Source: Prauserella_A oleivorans (GTDB lineage: Bacteria; Actinomycetota; Actinomycetes; Mycobacteriales; Pseudonocardiaceae). Taken from it: DNA of 64,000 nucleotides. The translations under genes were made by a program, and so were the position numbers. Shown here piece after piece: positions 56,046-64,000 of this stretch. The stretch lies in assembly GCF_042685745.1 (NCBI RefSeq), contig NZ_JBHUNT010000001.1:2728001-2792000 (forward strand). The letters run 5' to 3'. Within the stretch, counting starts at the first letter, position 1, and every line of letters begins with the position of its first letter. Below the pieces are notes generated by a model, which made no database searches, was not told the DNA's origin, and worked only from the letters and a program-made list of their open reading frames with translations.

Positions 56046-57444
56046 ACTTCCCGAGGTGCTGCGCCGCGCACACCTGATCGGGATCGGTGGTGCCGGAATG
56101 AGCGGTATCGCCCGCATCCTGCTGGCGCGGGGTGCCGAGGTGTCCGGTTCGGACGCCAAGGACTCCCGCGCGTTCCTGACCCTGCGCGCCCAGGGCGCGC
56201 GGATCGCCGTGGGGCAGCGGGCGGAGAACCTGGATGCGTTCGACGGCGGCCCGTCGGCGGTGATCGTCTCGACCGCCATCAAGGACACCAATCCCGAGCT
56301 GGCGGCGGCCCGCGAGCGCGGGATCCCCGTGCTGCATCGCGCGCAGGCGCTGGCGGCTCTCATGGAGGGCCACCGCGTGGCCTGCATCGCCGGGACGCAC
56401 GGCAAGACGTCGACGACGTCGATGCTCACCGTGGCGCTGCAGCACTGCAGGCTCGACCCGTCCTTCGCCATCGGCGGCGACCTCAACGAGTCGGGTGCCA
56501 ACGCCCACCACGGCGAGGGCGGGCTGTTCGTCGCGGAGGCCGACGAGAGCGACGGCTCGTTCCTCACGTACTCGCCGTCGGTGGCCGTGGTGACCAACAT
56601 CGAGCCGGACCACCTGGACCACCACGGCACCGCGGAGGCCTACGTCTCCGTGTTCGCCGAGTTCGCGCGCCGCATCGAGCCGGGCGGGGTGCTCGTGGTG
56701 TGCGCCGACGACGCGCCCGCCGCCGAGCTGGCCGCCCGTGCCGAGGAACAGGGCGTGCGGGTCCGCCGCTACGGCCGGTCGGCGTCCGGCGCCGGGGATG
56801 CCACGGTGCTCGGTTACCGGCCCGGCGAGGACGGCGGCACGGTGCGGATCGCGCTGGACGGTCAGGAGCTGGACGTGCAGGTGGCGGTGCCCGGCGAGCA
56901 CATGGCGTTCAACGCCGTCGCCGCGCTGCTGGCCGGGCTCGAACTGGGCGCGCCGCTGGACGGCCTGATCGAGGGCCTCGGCGCGTTCGGCGGGGTGCGC
57001 AGGCGGTTCGAGTTCAAGGGCCGGGCCGGCGATGTCCGGGTCTACGACGACTACGCCCACCACCCGACCGAGGTCGCCGCCCAGCTGCGGGCCGTGCGGC
57101 ACACCGCAGGCATGGGCCGCGTGGTCGTGGTGTTCCAGCCGCACCTCTACTCGCGCACCGAGGCGTTCGCGACCGAGTTCGCGCAGGCGCTCGACCTGGC
57201 CGACGAGGTGATCCTGCTCGATGTCTACGGCGCGCGCGAGGAACCCAAACCCGGCGTGAGCGGCGAGCTCATCGCCGAGCGGATCACGGGGGCCACGGTG
57301 CACTACGAGCCCGCGTTCGACCGGGCCGCGGCGCTGGCGGCCGAGCTCGCCAAGCCCGGCGACGTGCTCGTGACGATGGGCGCGGGCGACGTGACGCAGC
57401 TGGGCCCGGAGATCCTGGCCGAACTCGACCGCCGCGGAGCGTAG
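56035..57444 (+). CDS. murC: UDP-MurNAc--L-alanine ligase
   Basis: First amino-acid addition to UDP-MurNAc. It has 469 residues with GIGGAGMSGIARIL near 15-28, the ATP loop GTHGKTST near 121, EADESDGSFL and DDYAHHPTEV motifs. The order murG-murC-ftsQ is the standard actinobacterial arrangement. Confidence 0.97.
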   Translation: MAGELPEVLRRAHLIGIGGAGMSGIARILLARGAEVSGSDAKDSRAFLTLRAQGARIAVGQRAENLDAFDGGPSAVIVSTAIKDTNPELAAARERGIPVLHRAQALAALMEGHRVACIAGTHGKTSTTSMLTVALQHCRLDPSFAIGGDLNESGANAHHGEGGLFVAEADESDGSFLTYSPSVAVVTNIEPDHLDHHGTAEAYVSVFAEFARRIEPGGVLVVCADDAPAAELAARAEEQGVRVRRYGRSASGAGDATVLGYRPGEDGGTVRIALDGQELDVQVAVPGEHMAFNAVAALLAGLELGAPLDGLIEGLGAFGGVRRRFEFKGRAGDVRVYDDYAHHPTEVAAQLRAVRHTAGMGRVVVVFQPHLYSRTEAFATEFAQALDLADEVILLDVYGAREEPKPGVSGELIAERITGATVHYEPAFDRAAALAAELAKPGDVLVTMGAGDVTQLGPEILAELDRRGA

Positions 57445-57451
57445 GACGCGC

Positions 57452-58243
57452 ATGACCACGACGAGGCAGCGCCCGGGCAGGCGACCGTCCCGCCGGGGCG
57501 TCCAGCCGGTCGCACGCAGCCGCCGTGGTCGCAGGCCCGAGGAGGCGCGCAGGCGCACGGCCGATCCGGTCTCCCGGCGCAGGGCGCTGCGCCGCCGGTG
57601 GGTGGCGCTGCTGTCCGTGCTGACGGTGGTCGGCCTCGGCTACATCCTGTTCTTCACCTCGCTGCTCGGGGTCCGTTCGGTCGAGGTGACGGGTGCGCGC
57701 AGCGTGCCGGTCGAGCAGATCCGCTCGGCCGCCGCCGTGCCCGAACGCCGCGCGATGTTCCGGGTGGACACCGATGCCATCGCCGACCGCGTCGCCACCC
57801 TGCCCGGCGTCGCGACGGTGGACGTCTCGCGCTCGTGGCCGTCGACGATCGAGATCGCGGTGACCGAACGCACGCCCGTCGGCTACTACAACACCGGGGA
57901 GGCGCTGTACCTGGTGGACACGGGTGGCGTCGTCTACAAGGAGATCCCAGAACCACCGGCGGGGCTGCCGGAGTTCAAGCTCGCCGCGGTGGGCCCGGAC
58001 GACCCCACGACGCGATCCGTCACCTCGGTACTCGGCGCGCTGCCGGAGCAGCTGCGGCCCCGGGTACGCCAGGTGCGGGCGGAGTCGCCGGGCAGTGTCG
58101 AGTTCACGCTCGCCGGCGGCAAGGTGGTGCGCTGGGGCGACGCGGAGCAGAACGACCGCAAGGCCAAGGTGCTCGGCGCGCTGCTGACCCGCAAGGGCAA
58201 GGTGTACGACGTGTCCAGCCCCGAACTGCCGACGGTGTCCTGA
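57452..58243 (+). CDS. ftsQ: Cell division protein FtsQ
   Basis: Divisome scaffold with 263 residues: a basic N-terminal tail, one membrane helix (about 50-70), a POTRA domain (about 73-142) and a beta domain up to KVYDVSSPELPTVS. The ATG at 57452 lies seven bases after the murC stop. In most relatives ftsZ follows directly, but here a DinB-like gene intervenes. Confidence 0.93.
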   Translation: MTTTRQRPGRRPSRRGVQPVARSRRGRRPEEARRRTADPVSRRRALRRRWVALLSVLTVVGLGYILFFTSLLGVRSVEVTGARSVPVEQIRSAAAVPERRAMFRVDTDAIADRVATLPGVATVDVSRSWPSTIEIAVTERTPVGYYNTGEALYLVDTGGVVYKEIPEPPAGLPEFKLAAVGPDDPTTRSVTSVLGALPEQLRPRVRQVRAESPGSVEFTLAGGKVVRWGDAEQNDRKAKVLGALLTRKGKVYDVSSPELPTVS

Positions 58244-58276
58244 CCCGCGCGGTGTGCGGTCGGCCAGACTGCTCCG

Positions 58277-58783
58277 ATGATCATGGAGCCGTCTCGGCCC
58301 GAGCCGTCGTGTACCGGCGGGGAGCGGGAGCAACTGACCGGGTTCCTCGACTTCCTGCGCGCCACGGTGCGGTGGAAGTGCGGCGGGCTGTCCGACGAGC
58401 AGGCCCGGCGGGTGCTGGTGCCGAGCGAGCTCACGACGATCGCGGGTCTGCTCGCGCACCTGACGTATGTCGAGCACTTCTGGTTCTGCGTGGTGCTCGA
58501 CGGCAGACCCGATCCGTGGGCGGAGGCGCTCGCCGCGGACCGGGATGCGGAATTCCGTGCGGCACAACGAACTCCGGTGGCGACGCTACTCGCCGGCTAC
58601 GAACGGCAGTGCGCCGCGAGCAGGGAGATCGCGGCGGGCCTCGAGCTCGCGGAGGAACGGACGGGCGGGGAGCGCACGGTCAACCTCCGGTACGTGCTCG
58701 TGCACATGATCGAGGAGACCGGCAGGCACGCGGGACACCTCGACCTGCTGCGGGAGCTCACGGACGGTCTCACCGGCGAGTGA
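58277..58783 (+). CDS. DinB/DUF664 family protein
   Basis: 168 residues of four-helix DinB fold, with the DUF664-like features TVRWKCGGLSDEQARRVLVPSELT, HLTYVEHFWF and HMIEETGRHAGHLDLLRE. The His residues in these motifs are the usual metal ligands, so it may be a mycothiol- or metal-dependent transferase; the substrate is unknown. It sits between ftsQ and ftsZ, where no gene is normally found. It is not likely to be a division gene and may be an insertion. Confidence 0.88.
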   Translation: MIMEPSRPEPSCTGGEREQLTGFLDFLRATVRWKCGGLSDEQARRVLVPSELTTIAGLLAHLTYVEHFWFCVVLDGRPDPWAEALAADRDAEFRAAQRTPVATLLAGYERQCAASREIAAGLELAEERTGGERTVNLRYVLVHMIEETGRHAGHLDLLRELTDGLTGE

Positions 58784-58944
58784 GCCGGTCCGCCACACCG
58801 CAGCCATGACGCCATTCGCGTGCCGGCGCACCCCGAACGTGCGATTCGGTCATGAATACCGCGCTCTGACAAGAGTTTGTGGCGAAACACCTCCGCGACA
58901 CGCGGCGTGGCTCCTGGATTCGGACCTGCCCGATGCTTACCTTC

Positions 58945-59000
58945 CTACTGCAACGTTGGTAGTTGACATAACTCTAACCCTCTACTTGAGGTTGAGGGTT
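58945..59000 (+). promoter_or_regulatory. ftsZ upstream region: TTGACA and inverted repeats
   Basis: The 302-base gap before ftsZ holds no gene. TTGACA at 58963-58968 is a -35 candidate without a clear TANNNT partner. AACCCTC (58976-58982) and GAGGGTT (58994-59000) form an inverted repeat, and an imperfect CTAC/GTAG dyad (58945-58962) lies just before. This is probably the ftsZ promoter and a structured leader. Confidence 0.5.
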
Positions 59001-59085
59001 TTGCTGGAACCGAAGACAGCGAGCCGAGTCCGTCGACATCCAGCGCCAGGCAGGGACAAGCACCACGATCAGGAAGGCGAACCCG

Positions 59086-60417
59086 ATGACGCCCCCGCAC
59101 AATTACCTCGCGGTGATCAAGGTCGTCGGTATCGGCGGCGGCGGCGTGAACGCCGTGAACCGGATGATCGAGGTCGGCCTCAAGGGTGTCGAGTTCATCG
59201 CGGTGAACACCGACGCCCAGGCACTGTTGATGTCCGACGCGGACGTCAAACTCGACATCGGACGGGAGCTGACCCGCGGCCTGGGCGCGGGAGCGTCCCC
59301 CGAGGTCGGGCAGAAGGCTGCCGAGGACCACCGTGAGGAGATCGAAGAGGTCCTCAAGGGTGCCGACATGGTGTTCGTGACCGCGGGCGAGGGCGGTGGC
59401 ACCGGCACCGGCGGCGCACCCGTGGTCGCGCAGATCGCGCGCAAGCTCGGTGCCCTCACCATCGGTGTGGTCACGCGACCGTTCTCGTTCGAGGGCAAGC
59501 GCCGTGCCAAGCAGGCCGAGGACGGCATCCAGCAACTGCGCAACGAGTGCGACACGCTCATCGTCATTCCCAACGACCGGCTGCTGCAGCTGGGCGACAT
59601 CGGCGTCTCGCTGATGGACGCCTTCCGCTCGGCGGACGAGGTGCTGCTCTCCGGTGTCCAGGGCATCACCGACCTGATCACCACGCCCGGTCTCATCAAC
59701 CTGGACTTCGCCGACGTCAAGAGCGTGATGTCGGGCGCGGGCAGTGCACTCATGGGGATCGGCTCGGCGCGTGGCGAGGGTCGCGCCGTGCAGGCCGCGG
59801 AGAAGGCGATCAACTCGCCGCTGCTCGAGGCCTCCATGGACGGTGCGCACGGCGCGCTCCTGTCGATCGCGGGCGGGTCGGACCTCGGCCTGTTCGAGAT
59901 CAACGAGGCCGCGTCGTTGGTGCAGGAGTCCGCCCACCCCGAAGCCAACATCATCTTCGGCACGATCATCGACGACTCGCTCGGTGACGAGGTCCGGGTC
60001 ACCGTCATCGCCGCCGGGTTCGATTCGGGCGCCCCGACACACAAGAAGCTCGACCCGGGCACGTTCGGGTCGGGTAGCGGATCGGCCACGACCGCGACGG
60101 CGGAGGCGGGCCGGGTCGGCGGCAGCGGCCCGGCAGGCGGGACGGGGGAGCAGTCGTCCCGTCCGTCCGCTCCGGCATCGTCGTCCGACGCGGGCAGGCC
60201 CACGTCCCCGGTCTCCCGGCCGCAGTCGCCGTCGAGCGGCACCGGCTACGCGGGCCAGTCCGGTTCCCTGCCGCCGCAGGGCGGTGCGGGCAACCGGAGC
60301 TACCCGGCTCCGTCGGCGACGCCGCGCCCGCAGGGCGGACTGCCCGGCAGGGCGTATCCGGTGACCGACGACCCGTCCGACGACGACGTCGACGTCCCGC
60401 CGTTCATGCGCCGGTAG
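59086..60417 (+). CDS. ftsZ: Cell division protein FtsZ
   Basis: Tubulin-like GTPase that forms the division ring. It has 443 residues with the tubulin signature GGGTGTG at 103-109, a globular domain to about 320, then a Gly/Ser/Pro-rich linker. The conserved C-terminal peptide DDVDVPPFMRR binds SepF and other tethers. ATG at 59086 starts MTPPHNYLAVIKVVGIGGGG, as in other actinobacterial FtsZ proteins. A strong terminator follows, so it is probably a separate unit from pgeF. Confidence 0.98.
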   Translation: MTPPHNYLAVIKVVGIGGGGVNAVNRMIEVGLKGVEFIAVNTDAQALLMSDADVKLDIGRELTRGLGAGASPEVGQKAAEDHREEIEEVLKGADMVFVTAGEGGGTGTGGAPVVAQIARKLGALTIGVVTRPFSFEGKRRAKQAEDGIQQLRNECDTLIVIPNDRLLQLGDIGVSLMDAFRSADEVLLSGVQGITDLITTPGLINLDFADVKSVMSGAGSALMGIGSARGEGRAVQAAEKAINSPLLEASMDGAHGALLSIAGGSDLGLFEINEAASLVQESAHPEANIIFGTIIDDSLGDEVRVTVIAAGFDSGAPTHKKLDPGTFGSGSGSATTATAEAGRVGGSGPAGGTGEQSSRPSAPASSSDAGRPTSPVSRPQSPSSGTGYAGQSGSLPPQGGAGNRSYPAPSATPRPQGGLPGRAYPVTDDPSDDDVDVPPFMRR

Positions 60418-60430
60418 GCGATTCGGCTCA

Positions 60431-60472
60431 CGAAGGCCACCGTCCCCGCGCCCGGCGGGACGGTGGCCTTCG
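60431..60472 (+). terminator. Strong hairpin terminator after ftsZ
   Basis: A perfect 16-base stem (60431-60446 with 60457-60472) around a ten-base loop lies 13 bases after the ftsZ stop. Confidence 0.88.
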
Positions 60473-60489
60473 CCGTGAGGGCGTCCTTA

Positions 60490-60495
60490 TAGGCT
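60490..60495 (+). promoter_or_regulatory. Possible -10 of pgeF (leaderless start)
   Basis: TAGGCT ends five bases before the GTG at 60501, and no ribosome-binding site is present. The promoter lies right after the ftsZ terminator. Confidence 0.4.
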
Positions 60496-60500
60496 CGGCG

Positions 60501-61238
60501 GTGGTTGTCGGCGGACGTGGAGAGGCGGGCAGGTTGCGCATCCGGCGGGTGGTCACGACGAGGGCGGGCGGCGCGTCGAAGCCACCGTACGACTCGTTCA
60601 ATCTGGGGCTGCATGTCGGGGACGATCCCGCGGCCGTCGCGGCCAACCGGGCGCGGCTCGCCTCGGAACTCGGGCTGCGTGAGGACCGGCTGGCCTGGAT
60701 GGAACAGGTCCACGGCCGGACGGCGACGATCGTCGACGGCACCGAGCAAGGTCCCGCCGAGGCCACGGACGCGCTCGTCACCGCGACTCCCGGCCTCGCC
60801 CTCGTCGTGCTGGTCGCCGACTGCGTGCCCGTGCTGCTCGCCGATCCCGAGGCTGGTGTCGTCGCCGCCGTGCACGCGGGCCGGGTCGGCGCCCGGGTGG
60901 GTGTCGTGCCCGCGGCGCTCGCGGCGATGCGGTCGCTGGGCGCCGAGCCGGGCCGGACGGAGGCGCTGCTCGGCCCGTCGGTCTGCGGCGAGTGTTACGA
61001 GGTGCCCGCCGCGATGGCCGACGATGTCGAGAAGCACCTGCCGGGCAGCAAATGCCGAAGCCGCAGGGGAACTCCCGCGCTCGACCTCCGGGCCGGGCTG
61101 TGGCGGCAGCTCGCCGACGCCGGCATCGGCAAGATCGGCGTCGACCCGCGCTGCACCGTCGAGGACGACACGTTGTTCAGCCACCGCAGGGACCAGCCCA
61201 CCGGCCGCATCGCCGCGCTGACGTGGATCGAGGAGTGA
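60501..61238 (+). CDS. pgeF: Peptidoglycan editing factor PgeF / multicopper-oxidase-like (YfiH family)
   Basis: 245 residues of the YfiH family (older name polyphenol oxidase), linked in E. coli to removing misincorporated serine from wall precursors. Family motifs are TTRAGGASKPPYDSFNLGLHVGDD, EQVHG, VLVADCVPVLLAD, AAVHAGRVG and GPSVCGECYEV, with the His/Cys ligands in place. GTG at 60501 gives the N-terminus. The yggS-like gene starts five bases downstream. Confidence 0.9.
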   Translation: MVVGGRGEAGRLRIRRVVTTRAGGASKPPYDSFNLGLHVGDDPAAVAANRARLASELGLREDRLAWMEQVHGRTATIVDGTEQGPAEATDALVTATPGLALVVLVADCVPVLLADPEAGVVAAVHAGRVGARVGVVPAALAAMRSLGAEPGRTEALLGPSVCGECYEVPAAMADDVEKHLPGSKCRSRRGTPALDLRAGLWRQLADAGIGKIGVDPRCTVEDDTLFSHRRDQPTGRIAALTWIEE

Positions 61239-61242
61239 GGAC

Positions 61243-62037
61243 GTGAACCGACGGGCCGAACTCGCGACCGCACTCGACGCCGTCCGGCAGCGGATCGCCG
61301 ACGCGTGCGCCGCCGCCGGGCGGGACAAGGACGAGGTGCGGTTGCTCGCCGTCACCAAGACCTTCCCGGCGTCGGATGCCGCGCTGCTGACCGACCTCGG
61401 CGTGACGGATCTCGCCGAGAACCGCGACCAGGAGGCGGCGCCGAAGAGCCGGGAGGTCGCCCAGCTGCGGCCCGAAGCCGGTGTCCGCTGGCACATGGTC
61501 GGCAGGCTGCAGCGCAACAAGGCGCGTTCGGTGGCGCGCTGGGCGCAGGAGGTCCAGTCGGTCGACTCCGCGCGGCTAGTCGAGGCGCTGGCGAAGGCCG
61601 TCCGCAACGCCGTGGACGCGGGCGAGCGGAGCGGTCCGCTCGACGTGCTGCTGCAGGCGAGTCTCGACGAGGACCCGACCCGGGGCGGCTGCCCGCTCGG
61701 CGAGCTGGACGCCCTGGCCGACGCCGTCGCTCAGAAGAGTGACGAACTCCACTTGCGGGGTCTGATGGCCGTGGCGCCGCTCGGTGTCGACCCGGAGCCG
61801 CAGTTCGCGCGCCTCGCGGCGGCCGCGGAACGGTTGCGCCACAACCATCCCGATGCCACCGAGCTCTCCGCAGGTATGAGCGGTGATCTCGAGGCGGCTG
61901 TCGCGCACGGCTCGACGTGTGTGCGTGTCGGAACCGCGTTGCTCGGGGGTCGCGGTCTAGCCTCGCCTCAGCGAGGTTCACCCACAGCGGCGTTCGTACG
62001 CGTGACTCAGCGTCAGGGGTGGGGACGGCGACCGTGA
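61243..62037 (+). CDS. YggS-family pyridoxal-phosphate-binding protein
   Basis: 264 residues folding as a PLP-binding TIM barrel, with the PLP lysine in LLAVTKTFP (about residue 38) and the family segments HMVGRLQRNKA and LSAGMSGDLEAAVAHGSTCVRVGTALLG. It takes part in PLP homeostasis and is a usual neighbour of sepF. GTG at 61243 is used as start. Confidence 0.94.
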   Translation: MNRRAELATALDAVRQRIADACAAAGRDKDEVRLLAVTKTFPASDAALLTDLGVTDLAENRDQEAAPKSREVAQLRPEAGVRWHMVGRLQRNKARSVARWAQEVQSVDSARLVEALAKAVRNAVDAGERSGPLDVLLQASLDEDPTRGGCPLGELDALADAVAQKSDELHLRGLMAVAPLGVDPEPQFARLAAAAERLRHNHPDATELSAGMSGDLEAAVAHGSTCVRVGTALLGGRGLASPQRGSPTAAFVRVTQRQGWGRRP

Positions 62038-62052
62038 GGGCGAAGGAGAGGC

Positions 62053-62664
62053 ATGAGCGCGCTGCAGAAGCTGAAGGCCTACTTCGGAATGGTCCCTGCC
62101 GAGGACGAGTACGACTTCGACGACGACTACCGGCGTGGCTACTCCGATGACGACTACGACGGCTACGACGAGCCCGGCTACGCGGAGTCGCAGGCTCGGC
62201 GCAGCAGGCCGAGGTACCACGTCATGGAGGAGTTCGAGGAGGCCGAACCGGTGCGCTCGCGCCGGCCGGCACCCGCCGAGACACCGGTGCACGGTGCGCT
62301 CGCCGTCGACCGGCAGCCCGATCCGGTGGCGCGGCTCCGGCCGGCTCCGGAGCCCGTGCGCTCGGCAGGCGCGGCCCGCGACCCGCTGAGCCGGATCATC
62401 ACGCTGCACCCGACGAGCTACGTCGAGGCGCGCGAGATCGGTGAGGCCTACCGCGACGGCACGCCCGTGATCATCAATCTCACCGAGATGGACAACGCGG
62501 ACGCCAAGCGGCTCGTCGACTTCGCCGCCGGGCTCGCTTTCGCGCTGCGGGGCTCCATGGACAAGGTCACCAACAAGGTGTTCTTGCTCTCACCTCCGGA
62601 CGTCGACGTGTCCGCCGAGGACCGCAGGCGGATCGCCGAAGGCGGCCTTTTCCTGCGGCACTGA
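62053..62664 (+). CDS. sepF: Cell division protein SepF
   Basis: FtsZ membrane anchor in actinobacteria. The 203-residue protein has an N-terminal amphipathic helix (MSALQKLKAYFGM), an acidic, Tyr/Asp-rich linker (about 17-50), and the conserved SepF domain from about residue 113 (SRIITLHPTSYVEAREIGEAYRDGTPVIINLTEM). ATG at 62053 follows GGAGAGGC. Confidence 0.96.
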   Translation: MSALQKLKAYFGMVPAEDEYDFDDDYRRGYSDDDYDGYDEPGYAESQARRSRPRYHVMEEFEEAEPVRSRRPAPAETPVHGALAVDRQPDPVARLRPAPEPVRSAGAARDPLSRIITLHPTSYVEAREIGEAYRDGTPVIINLTEMDNADAKRLVDFAAGLAFALRGSMDKVTNKVFLLSPPDVDVSAEDRRRIAEGGLFLRH

Positions 62665-62708
62665 CCGGGACCGGCGGCGGCGATCGCGAGGTGTGGCAGA
62701 GTGGTGGC

Positions 62709-62993
62709 GTGGATGCGGTCCGGTTGATCCTTTATTGGCTGCTGTTTGCCTTTTGGCTGCTCCTCACGGCACGTATCGTGGTGGAGCTGGTCCGAGCGTT
62801 CGCCCGCGACTGGCGGCCCGCCGGCGGGGTTGCGGTCACGCTCGAGACCATCTACACAGTGACGGACCCACCGGTTCGACTCGTCCGCCGGATCATTCCG
62901 ATCGTGCGGATCGGCGGCGTGGGGCTGGACTTATCGATTATGGTGCTGCTGTTGGTTGTGTTCATACTGATGCAACTGGCGTATCCCGGGTAA
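62709..62993 (+). CDS. YggT family membrane protein
   Basis: 94 residues with two membrane segments (about 5-22 and 73-92) and the loop DPPVRLVRRIIP typical of YggT proteins, which lie between sepF and wag31 in actinobacteria. GTG at 62709 matches the N-terminal length of mycobacterial homologues; an in-frame GTG at 62691 is possible. Function is unknown, but the position implies a link to growth or division. Confidence 0.88.
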   Translation: MDAVRLILYWLLFAFWLLLTARIVVELVRAFARDWRPAGGVAVTLETIYTVTDPPVRLVRRIIPIVRIGGVGLDLSIMVLLLVVFILMQLAYPG

Positions 62994-63005
62994 CGGGGAA
63001 CCCGG
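62986..63005 (+). terminator. Weak hairpin at the yggT stop
   Basis: CCGGGT (62986-62991) pairs with ACCCGG (63000-63005) around an eight-base loop over the yggT stop codon, ahead of wag31. It may attenuate read-through. Confidence 0.35.
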
Positions 63006-63043
63006 AATCGTCCGGCAGGCCATGGAGTGCGTGAGGTGATCTG

Positions 63044-63925
63044 ATGTCGTTGACCCCTGCTGACGTGCATAACGTCGCGTTCAGCAAGCCTCCAATCGGC
63101 AAGCGGGGCTACAACGAGGACGAGGTGGATGCGTTCCTCGACCTGGTGGAGACCGAACTTGCCCGGTTGATCGAGGACAATAACGAGCTGCGTCAGCAGG
63201 TCGAACAGCTCGATGCGGAGTTGGAATCGACCCGTAGCGAGCTGGAGTCCGCCAAGGCCAACGCCGGCGCCGCGCCGCAGGCCGCCCCGCAGCGCGACGA
63301 TGCCCCGTCGCGCCGGCTTGCCCCCGTGCCTCCGCCGTCGTCCGCGGAGCAGACCCAGGCCACGGGCTTCATGGGCGGCGACAACGGCGAGCCGAACGTC
63401 CAGGCCGCCAAGGTCCTGGGTCTGGCCCAGGAGATGGCCGACCGGCTCACCGCCGAGGCGAAGACGGAGTCCGACGGCATGCTCGCCGAGGCGCGCACGA
63501 AGTCGGAGCAGCTGCTCTCCGACGCCCGCGCGAAGGCGGACTCTATGGTCAACGAGGCGCGGACCCGCGCCGAGAGCATGCTCAACGACGCGAGGACCCG
63601 GGCGGAGACGCTCGAGCGTCAGGCGCGCGACAAGGCGACCACGTTGGATCGCGAGGCGCAGCGCAAGTACACCGAGACGATGAACAACCTGAACACCGAG
63701 AAGAGCGCGCTCAACAAGAAGATCGAGGAGCTGCGCACCATCGAGCGGGAGTACCGCACGAGGTTGCGCGGGTTCCTGGAGTCGCAGTTGCGCGAACTCG
63801 ACGACCGCGGTTCGGCCGCGCCCGCGTCGGCGTCGTCGTCGGGCTCCGGCCAGTCGGGCAGTGGTGGCTCGAGCAGCGGAGGCAACCAGGGCTACTCATT
63901 CGGCCCCCGGGCCGAAGCGGGCTGA
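63044..63925 (+). CDS. wag31: DivIVA/Wag31 polar growth protein
   Basis: Coiled-coil scaffold that marks cell poles and directs tip wall synthesis. The 293-residue protein has the lipid-binding N-terminal DivIVA domain (VHNVAFSKPPIGKRGYNEDEVDAFLDLVE), a first coil, a Pro-rich variable linker (about 75-115) and a long second coil. The tail is rich in Ser/Gly. ATG at 63044 is supported by GAGGTGA upstream. Confidence 0.97.
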   Translation: MSLTPADVHNVAFSKPPIGKRGYNEDEVDAFLDLVETELARLIEDNNELRQQVEQLDAELESTRSELESAKANAGAAPQAAPQRDDAPSRRLAPVPPPSSAEQTQATGFMGGDNGEPNVQAAKVLGLAQEMADRLTAEAKTESDGMLAEARTKSEQLLSDARAKADSMVNEARTRAESMLNDARTRAETLERQARDKATTLDREAQRKYTETMNNLNTEKSALNKKIEELRTIEREYRTRLRGFLESQLRELDDRGSAAPASASSSGSGQSGSGGSSSGGNQGYSFGPRAEAG

Positions 63926-63963
63926 CGGGCCCGCGCGCGATCGCATCCAGCTTGGCACAGCGA

Positions 63964-64000
63964 AACGGTTCCGACGCTCCGTGCGAGGGTCGGGACCGTT
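63964..64000 (+). terminator. Hairpin terminator after wag31 (at window edge)
   Basis: The arm AACGGTTCCGAC (63964-63975) pairs with GTCGGGACCGTT (63989-64000) with one G-U wobble around a 13-base loop, 38 bases after the wag31 stop. Confidence 0.75.

Overview
The window is very GC-rich and looks like a chromosomal segment of an actinobacterium, most likely of the Pseudonocardiales (Amycolatopsis/Saccharomonospora-like). Reasons: an IdeR with all metal ligands of the mycobacterial protein, a six-gene mce operon with paired YrbE permeases, actinobacterial SOS boxes, KstR-type operators, SepF/Wag31-type division genes, and many GTG/TTG starts with ATGA/GTGA overlaps. No rRNA, tRNA, CRISPR array, insertion sequence or prophage gene was recognised.

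Layout. (1) 1-4.9 kb: lexA (5' part only, leftward) diverges from a LysM protein of the ChiZ/Rv2719c type, with two SOS boxes between them. nrdR-nrdJ (B12-dependent ribonucleotide reductase) follow behind NrdR-box and DnaA-box candidates. (2) 5-20.7 kb: mostly housekeeping genes. They are an NmrA-like reductase, a prolyl oligopeptidase, a CBS-pair protein, a serine hydrolase, a secreted S15 peptidase, a DUF4192 protein, galE, ideR-galK, a thiosulfate sulfurtransferase, and acuC next to a GNAT/acyl-CoA-ligase fusion (a reversible lysine-acetylation pair). (3) 20.8-47.7 kb: a sterol uptake and catabolism locus. fadD17-fadE27-fadE26 run leftward. Divergent from them are an alcohol dehydrogenase, two SDRs, an aldehyde dehydrogenase and the complete mce4 transporter (yrbE4AB, mce4A-F, two Mce-associated proteins). 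After these come a glycosyltransferase-methyltransferase-alpha/alpha-toroid module, a convergent second methyltransferase, a FAD steroid dehydrogenase, a 3Fe-4S ferredoxin, kstD, and a broken kshA. Seven sites of KstR type, six of them matching the invariant positions or nearly so, tie the block together. (4) 47.8-64 kb: the cell-wall/division cluster from murE to wag31, with a DinB-like gene between ftsQ and ftsZ. The usual front of this cluster (mraZ, mraW, ftsL, ftsI) is not in the window.

How the genes work together. Mce4 would import sterols. FadD17 and FadE26/FadE27 activate and oxidise the side chain. The ADH/ALDH/SDR enzymes are placed to handle alcohol, aldehyde and hydroxyacyl intermediates. 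KstD and the second flavoprotein act on the rings. The 9-alpha-hydroxylase oxygenase next to kstD is a remnant, so ring opening would need another kshA elsewhere. The most unusual part is the glycosyltransferase/methyltransferase/toroid module, which has no assigned role in sterol metabolism yet lies behind two KstR-type sites.
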